The notes under the pieces were generated by a model. It was not told the origin of the DNA. It saw only the letters and a list, made by a program, of their open reading frames with translations, and made no database searches. Made by a program: the position numbers and the translations under genes. A stretch of DNA of 22,342 bases from a virus, in IMG/VR virus record IMGVR_UViG_3300026455_000068, positions 1 to 22,342 of that record. One strand, 5' to 3'. This document shows, piece by piece, positions 18,780-22,342 of this stretch (position 1 is its first letter; the number at the start of each line of letters is the position of its first letter).

Positions 18780-20903
18780 TTATTGAGGCATCAAGGGGTT
18801 CTGTGTGCTGTCAATGTCAACCACTGCGGTTTCCATTGCCCTTTGTTGCTCCGCATTCCTTCGGTCAATCTCGGCATTTAGCCTTGAGGTGTCCATGTTC
18901 TTGAGCAAAAGCTGAACAATCGCATCGATCTCCATCTTGTTTTGCGAGGTGATTGATCGGGTGTTCTGGTCGTTAACACGCACTTCAGCCATCGTTTCGA
19001 CGTTATAGGCTTTGCCTGTCTGTCTCAGCAATTCCCGCTTTGTCTCAGCCTCTTGCTTAACAGACTCAATATCCATGCGTTGCTTGCGTTCCACTTGGAA
19101 CTGTTCAAGTGCCTTCTGGAGTTCCTCATTCTGCGCCTGAAGCTGTTTAAGAGCCATTTGCGCTTGGGGCGGGATATCCGACTTCTCATCAAGCTGTGCC
19201 AATGGGTTAAGGGTTGCCAAACGATCTGCAATGATATCTGCGCCAGGAAAGTCCTGATTCCTGAACCACAAATCCCCTATCTGGCTCATCAAATTCGGGT
19301 CTGCTGCCAAGATCGGGGTCATGGCATCCACCGCTGCCTGTCGGCGTGAGTTGTAGCCAGGGCCTGTATCCATCACAACATCATACAAACCAACCGCCAG
19401 ATTGTTGTTTACGACCTGATTAACCGCATCCAACTCATTCACGGTCACCAGTTCAGGCTTGCCATCATCGCCAATGATTCGCAAAACACGCTGTGTGTCG
19501 TAAATCTTGGGGATGAGGTCAAGAATCACCCGAGCAACTTGGCACTGAGATTTGGTCAAGTTGTCGTAGAAATCGTAGTTTGACAGGTCAACTTGTTGCT
19601 GCTGACCATTCAATGCCTTGCCAGAGATATTGCCCTGCTTGAGTTGTGCAGGGTCAAATATACCCATCAGCGTCTTGATATCGTCATCAATAACTGCTGT
19701 GGAGGCCAAAATACCCGCTGGCGGTGGTTCTGGTTGCAAGCGAACAGGCGCAGGGGCTGCACGCCCCTCAATGTCGGTTTGCTTGTAGCGCAGAATCGGG
19801 AAAGACTTGACGTTGGCTTGTGCCCAATCGTTTTCATGTCCCTCGTCTTGACCTTCTGCCATCATAAATTTGGCTTTGGGGGCAAGAGCAACAGACTCAG
19901 TTAGCGAGGTCTGCCAAAAGTTATACATCCTTTGGGCATCTTTAGCATGACGCACCATGCCAAACTTCTTGCGCTTGTCGCCCACCACGCAATGCCGCCC
20001 GTAAACAGGAATGATCGGAATGTAGCGACCAGGCCATTCGCCTTCTTCCAACACCTCTACGCCTGTCAGTTTGCACCACTTGATTGACTTCTTAACGCTC
20101 ATGCGTTCATCGATTGGGTAAATGCCACCACGGGTCAGCAATTCCTCAGACCGCTTGAAATCAGACTCAAAAATGCTTGAACCATCACTCAACAGCAATA
20201 GCTTTTCACGGTTTCTGACAGTGTAAAAATACTCGGCAAGGCGAATGTCCTCTTTGGTAATCCACTCGCTTTGGCTGTCGCCTGTTCCACGCTGGCTGAA
20301 GCTCATCAGATCAGCGTCTGGATACATCTTTTCAAAGTCTTTTTTGCTCACCATCGTGGTGATCAAGCACTTCTCAGCATCAGACCCATCAGGCAACACA
20401 GAATTTATGTCGTAATACACACTGAAAGGGTTATCCACAGGGTCAATGTAGATTTCCTGTTCAAAGCTATCGTCACGCACATAATCTGTTCTGATTCGGA
20501 TGTAGCCCCAACCCATGCGAACGGCATAATCTGCTGCCGAGTCGTAAGCATTGTCAGCGTTGGAATTAGCCTCAATGTGGCGAATCAAGCCTTGGATGAT
20601 TTCTGCAATCTTCTGGTCAGATTGGCTGTTCATCCCATGCACTTTGGGGCGAGGGCGTTGCTGGCGTATCTGGTTGACCACCTGGCGACAGTAACCATCG
20701 AGCTTGTTGATGGTCAGCACAGGGCGTGACTCCAAATTGCGTGAGTTTTGCAGCTCAACAGGCCATTGGTCGCCATTTACAAACTTTAAATCTTCTAACG
20801 CCTCTTGCCGATTCATGGTGTCGGCATCGTTAGCAACCTTCAAAAATTGCTTTGCCTCGTCAATTCTCGGGTCGTATTGTTCAGGATTCTGTTTTGTCGC
20901 CAT
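18780..20903 (-). CDS. portal protein, P22 gp1-like
   Basis: A 707-residue protein; P22 portal is 725 aa. Early conserved parts include LKFVNGDQWP, RPVLTINKLDGYCRQVVNQIRQ and MGWGYIRIRTDYV; a wing region with EYFYTVRNREKLLLL; and IPIIPVYGRHCVVGDKRKKFG, VRHAKDAQRMYNFWQTSLTESVALAPKAKFMMAEGQ and NISGKALNGQQQQVDLSNYDFYDNL, typical of the P22_portal family. Residues about 581-690 are a long Gln/Glu/Lys/Arg helix (LKQLQAQNEELQKALEQFQ...), matching the C-terminal barrel of P22-type portals, which senses DNA pressure. An ATG at 20918 inside the terminase end would add five residues, but it has no ribosome site; the ATG at 20903, two bases after the terminase stop, gives the usual MATKQNP-type start. 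The portal is the dodecameric DNA channel of the head. Confidence 0.92.
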   Translation of the reverse strand: MATKQNPEQYDPRIDEAKQFLKVANDADTMNRQEALEDLKFVNGDQWPVELQNSRNLESRPVLTINKLDGYCRQVVNQIRQQRPRPKVHGMNSQSDQKIAEIIQGLIRHIEANSNADNAYDSAADYAVRMGWGYIRIRTDYVRDDSFEQEIYIDPVDNPFSVYYDINSVLPDGSDAEKCLITTMVSKKDFEKMYPDADLMSFSQRGTGDSQSEWITKEDIRLAEYFYTVRNREKLLLLSDGSSIFESDFKRSEELLTRGGIYPIDERMSVKKSIKWCKLTGVEVLEEGEWPGRYIPIIPVYGRHCVVGDKRKKFGMVRHAKDAQRMYNFWQTSLTESVALAPKAKFMMAEGQDEGHENDWAQANVKSFPILRYKQTDIEGRAAPAPVRLQPEPPPAGILASTAVIDDDIKTLMGIFDPAQLKQGNISGKALNGQQQQVDLSNYDFYDNLTKSQCQVARVILDLIPKIYDTQRVLRIIGDDGKPELVTVNELDAVNQVVNNNLAVGLYDVVMDTGPGYNSRRQAAVDAMTPILAADPNLMSQIGDLWFRNQDFPGADIIADRLATLNPLAQLDEKSDIPPQAQMALKQLQAQNEELQKALEQFQVERKQRMDIESVKQEAETKRELLRQTGKAYNVETMAEVRVNDQNTRSITSQNKMEIDAIVQLLLKNMDTSRLNAEIDRRNAEQQRAMETAVVDIDSTQNPLMPQ

Positions 20904-20905
20904 AT

Positions 20906-22198
20906 TTAGCCCATCCATGAGTGCGCTTGACCGTAGCCTTGCGGGATTTGTCTCTGAACCCTACGCTGACGAGGCTCATTGACCATCAATCCAATGTATC
21001 TAAACGCATCAGCCCCATGACTGTAATGGTCGTGAAGCGGTGTGCGACTGAACTGATTGGTTTCAGGGTCAACCTCATAGCGATAGTGTCTCAGGCATTG
21101 TAGCCCTTCGTGACAGTTTTCTCTATCAAAATAACACGACCTAAACATTGACCGAGCTGCGTTGATTGAATCCACCACTGGCACACGCTCTAGGATGCGG
21201 GTTTTGTGCCCTGCTGACCTGACAATATCCTCAATGCTTCGACCATTGCTTGCCAGTGTCTTGTTTTGGGCATCGTGTGGCAACCAGATCGTGTCATACA
21301 AATACCCAAAGGTCTGCATCTTGGCCAGGATTTCAGTCATTGTGGTCTGGTTGACCTCAAAATACCGAATTAGGCGGGTTTCCATGCCTATAAACTGAAC
21401 AAACCAAACCGCAGTCATGTCAGCCCAACCCAAGTCAAATACCGCATGGACGGGCTTAACAGGGTCATACAGCACTTTGGTGATGCGACCTTCTGCCTCT
21501 GCCAGTTGCATTTCTCGAGCAAAAATAGCCCCATCAATGGTCTGGCGACACATTCCTTCCCAAACCGTGTTGTAAGCCTGAATGTCTCGGCTTTTCAGTG
21601 CGTCCTTTTCTTCCCGCAAGGTTTCAGGAAACCACGGATTGTCCGACCAGTTAATCTTCTGGATGACTGCATTGGTGGGCGGGTTAGCCACAAACCGCTG
21701 GTAAGTCTCGTCTGTCTCTAGCTCAGGGTTGAAGCTGACCCAAATCTCTGATTTTTCTTTACGGATGGTCGGAATCAACACATTCCATGAGTGTCGGCTG
21801 ACTGTCTGCGCTTCTTCAACCCAACAAATGTCCACGCCTTCGTATGACTTAACATTTGCCACATTGTTTTTAAGACCCACAAAGTTAAATTCTGACCCAT
21901 TCTTTCCTCTGATCTGAGCCTGAATTATCTCAAAAAATGTGTCCAGACCCATTGCCGTGATCTGGTCGCTTAACAGCTTATGAACCGAATCCTTGATGGA
22001 GGTCTGAAACTCTCGGGCACACAAGATGCGTAAAGGGTTCTGGATTGCCTTGATCAGCAATGCCCTAGCAATGCCCCAAGACTTTGCCCCACCCCTTCCA
22101 CCAAATAAGACCCGATAGCGGATTGACTCTGGTTGAAACAAGCATTCTAGCTTGGCAGGGAATTGTGCCTTCGCTACCGAGTTTTGAACTTCACTCAT
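20906..22198 (-). CDS. terL: terminase large subunit (PBSX-type Terminase_3 family)
   Basis: A 430-residue packaging motor. ATPase: Walker A GGRGGAKS (33-40), Walker B VDICWVEEA (122-130, acidic pair Glu128/Glu129), coupling motif SFNP (155-158). Nuclease: Asp255 in AVFDLGWAD, Asp309 in LPHDAQN, and HGADAFRY (394-401, Asp397), the three acidic sites of the RNase H-like nuclease. All key residues are present, so it should be active. It cuts and pumps DNA through the portal encoded immediately downstream (2-nt gap to the chosen portal ATG). The start ATG at 22198 lies within the last codons of the upstream gene (8-nt overlap ATGAGTGA), as is usual for small/large terminase pairs. Packaging type (headful or cos) cannot be told from this alone. 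Confidence 0.95.
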   Translation of the reverse strand: MSEVQNSVAKAQFPAKLECLFQPESIRYRVLFGGRGGAKSWGIARALLIKAIQNPLRILCAREFQTSIKDSVHKLLSDQITAMGLDTFFEIIQAQIRGKNGSEFNFVGLKNNVANVKSYEGVDICWVEEAQTVSRHSWNVLIPTIRKEKSEIWVSFNPELETDETYQRFVANPPTNAVIQKINWSDNPWFPETLREEKDALKSRDIQAYNTVWEGMCRQTIDGAIFAREMQLAEAEGRITKVLYDPVKPVHAVFDLGWADMTAVWFVQFIGMETRLIRYFEVNQTTMTEILAKMQTFGYLYDTIWLPHDAQNKTLASNGRSIEDIVRSAGHKTRILERVPVVDSINAARSMFRSCYFDRENCHEGLQCLRHYRYEVDPETNQFSRTPLHDHYSHGADAFRYIGLMVNEPRQRRVQRQIPQGYGQAHSWMG

Positions 22199-22342
22199 TG
22201 GGCTTTACAAAGCTGACTTGTATGCCCTGTAAAGGCTCACCATCAGCCCCAGTAAGTTCTTGCTTAACGGTTTCAGACCATCGCATTTGGCTTTTTGTCC
22301 ACCAAATCAAACTGGTTGTGTCACCCGCTAATGCCTTGGAAT
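22191..22342 (-). CDS. partial terminase small subunit, 3' end only
   Basis: From the right edge, the frame starting at 22340 is open for 49 codons and stops at TGA 22193-22191, overlapping the large terminase start by eight bases. The visible peptide runs SKALAGDTTSLIWWTKSQMR, then WSETVKQELT, and ends QGIQVSFVKPNE. The pattern of a small residue-rich helix, SLIWWTKxxxRWSETVKQEL and a final beta tail VSFVKP is common to C termini of phage small terminases, which recognise the packaging site. The other two minus frames contain stops in this stretch. The N-terminal DNA-binding part is outside the window, so the assignment rests on this tail and on position before the large subunit. Confidence 0.78.
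   Translation of the reverse strand, partial: SKALAGDTTSLIWWTKSQMRWSETVKQELTGADGEPLQGIQVSFVKPNE

Noticed and set aside
1-22342. tRNA genes, CRISPR arrays, insertion sequences, integrase or attachment sites
   Set aside because: I scanned the short gaps and gene content and saw no cloverleaf, spaced direct-repeat array, transposase or recombinase; coding sequence fills nearly the whole window.

Overview
This window is a late (virion and lysis) region of a tailed double-stranded DNA phage or prophage. Every supported gene lies on the minus strand, so it reads from right (22342) to left (1). Genes are packed tightly, many with 1-20 nt start/stop overlaps (ATGA, GTGA, TAATG, TGATG). No gap between genes exceeds about 70 nt. 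The head and tail-hub genes are P22-like (short-tailed, podovirus type): terminase large subunit, long P22-type portal, scaffold, P22-type coat with an inserted I-domain-like region, gp4-like tail adaptor, gp10-like plug/hub protein, and a gp7-like DNA ejection protein, in the same relative order as P22. A lytic transglycosylase domain, a candidate lipoprotein at the left edge and a P22-type machine point to a Gram-negative host. The host species cannot be named from sequence. Several small families are ones I associate from memory with freshwater and marine phages. No integrase or repressor is visible, so lifestyle is open.

Layout in transcription order. (1) Packaging: 3' end of a probable small terminase (22342-22191), large terminase (22198-20906), portal (20903-18780). 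(2) Capsid: scaffold (18714-17815), coat protein (17778-16552) and a 77-residue probable capsid accessory protein (16532-16299), followed by a strong intrinsic terminator (16284-16249). (3) Modification and adhesion block, about 6.8 kb, between coat and gp4-like adaptor, a place where P22 has none of these genes: a GT-A type glycosyltransferase-like protein, a 113-residue Ser/Thr-rich beta protein, three fibre-like proteins (706, 209 and 678 aa), a tail-fibre-assembly-like protein and two small conserved phage proteins. (4) Tail hub and ejection: gp4-like adaptor, gp10-like stabilisation protein, a 78-aa protein, gp7-like ejection protein, a second ejection-type protein, and an 809-aa protein with an N-terminal transglycosylase domain. 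(5) Appendage and lysis: a 180-aa head-binding-like plus collar protein, a holin-like protein, a coiled-coil membrane protein and the start of a probable lipoprotein.

How it works together: the terminase fills a P22-type capsid built on scaffold and portal. The gp4-like and gp10-like proteins close the portal and form the tail hub. Three ejection-type proteins are probably packaged and released through the hub to cross the envelope, one carrying a peptidoglycan-cleaving domain. Fibres and the small appendage recognise the cell. The leftmost genes probably serve lysis.

Most notable: a beta-rich module inserted once in the gp4-like adaptor and twice in tandem in the gp10-like protein; a nine-residue peptide duplicated in the transglycosylase protein with synonymous codon divergence; a terminator directly behind the capsid genes whose T-tract abuts the next ribosome binding site; a six-fold repeat fibre protein; and a minimal tailspike-like protein. 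I did not find a wholly new defence or regulatory system; the unusual content is in structural proteins and transcript architecture.
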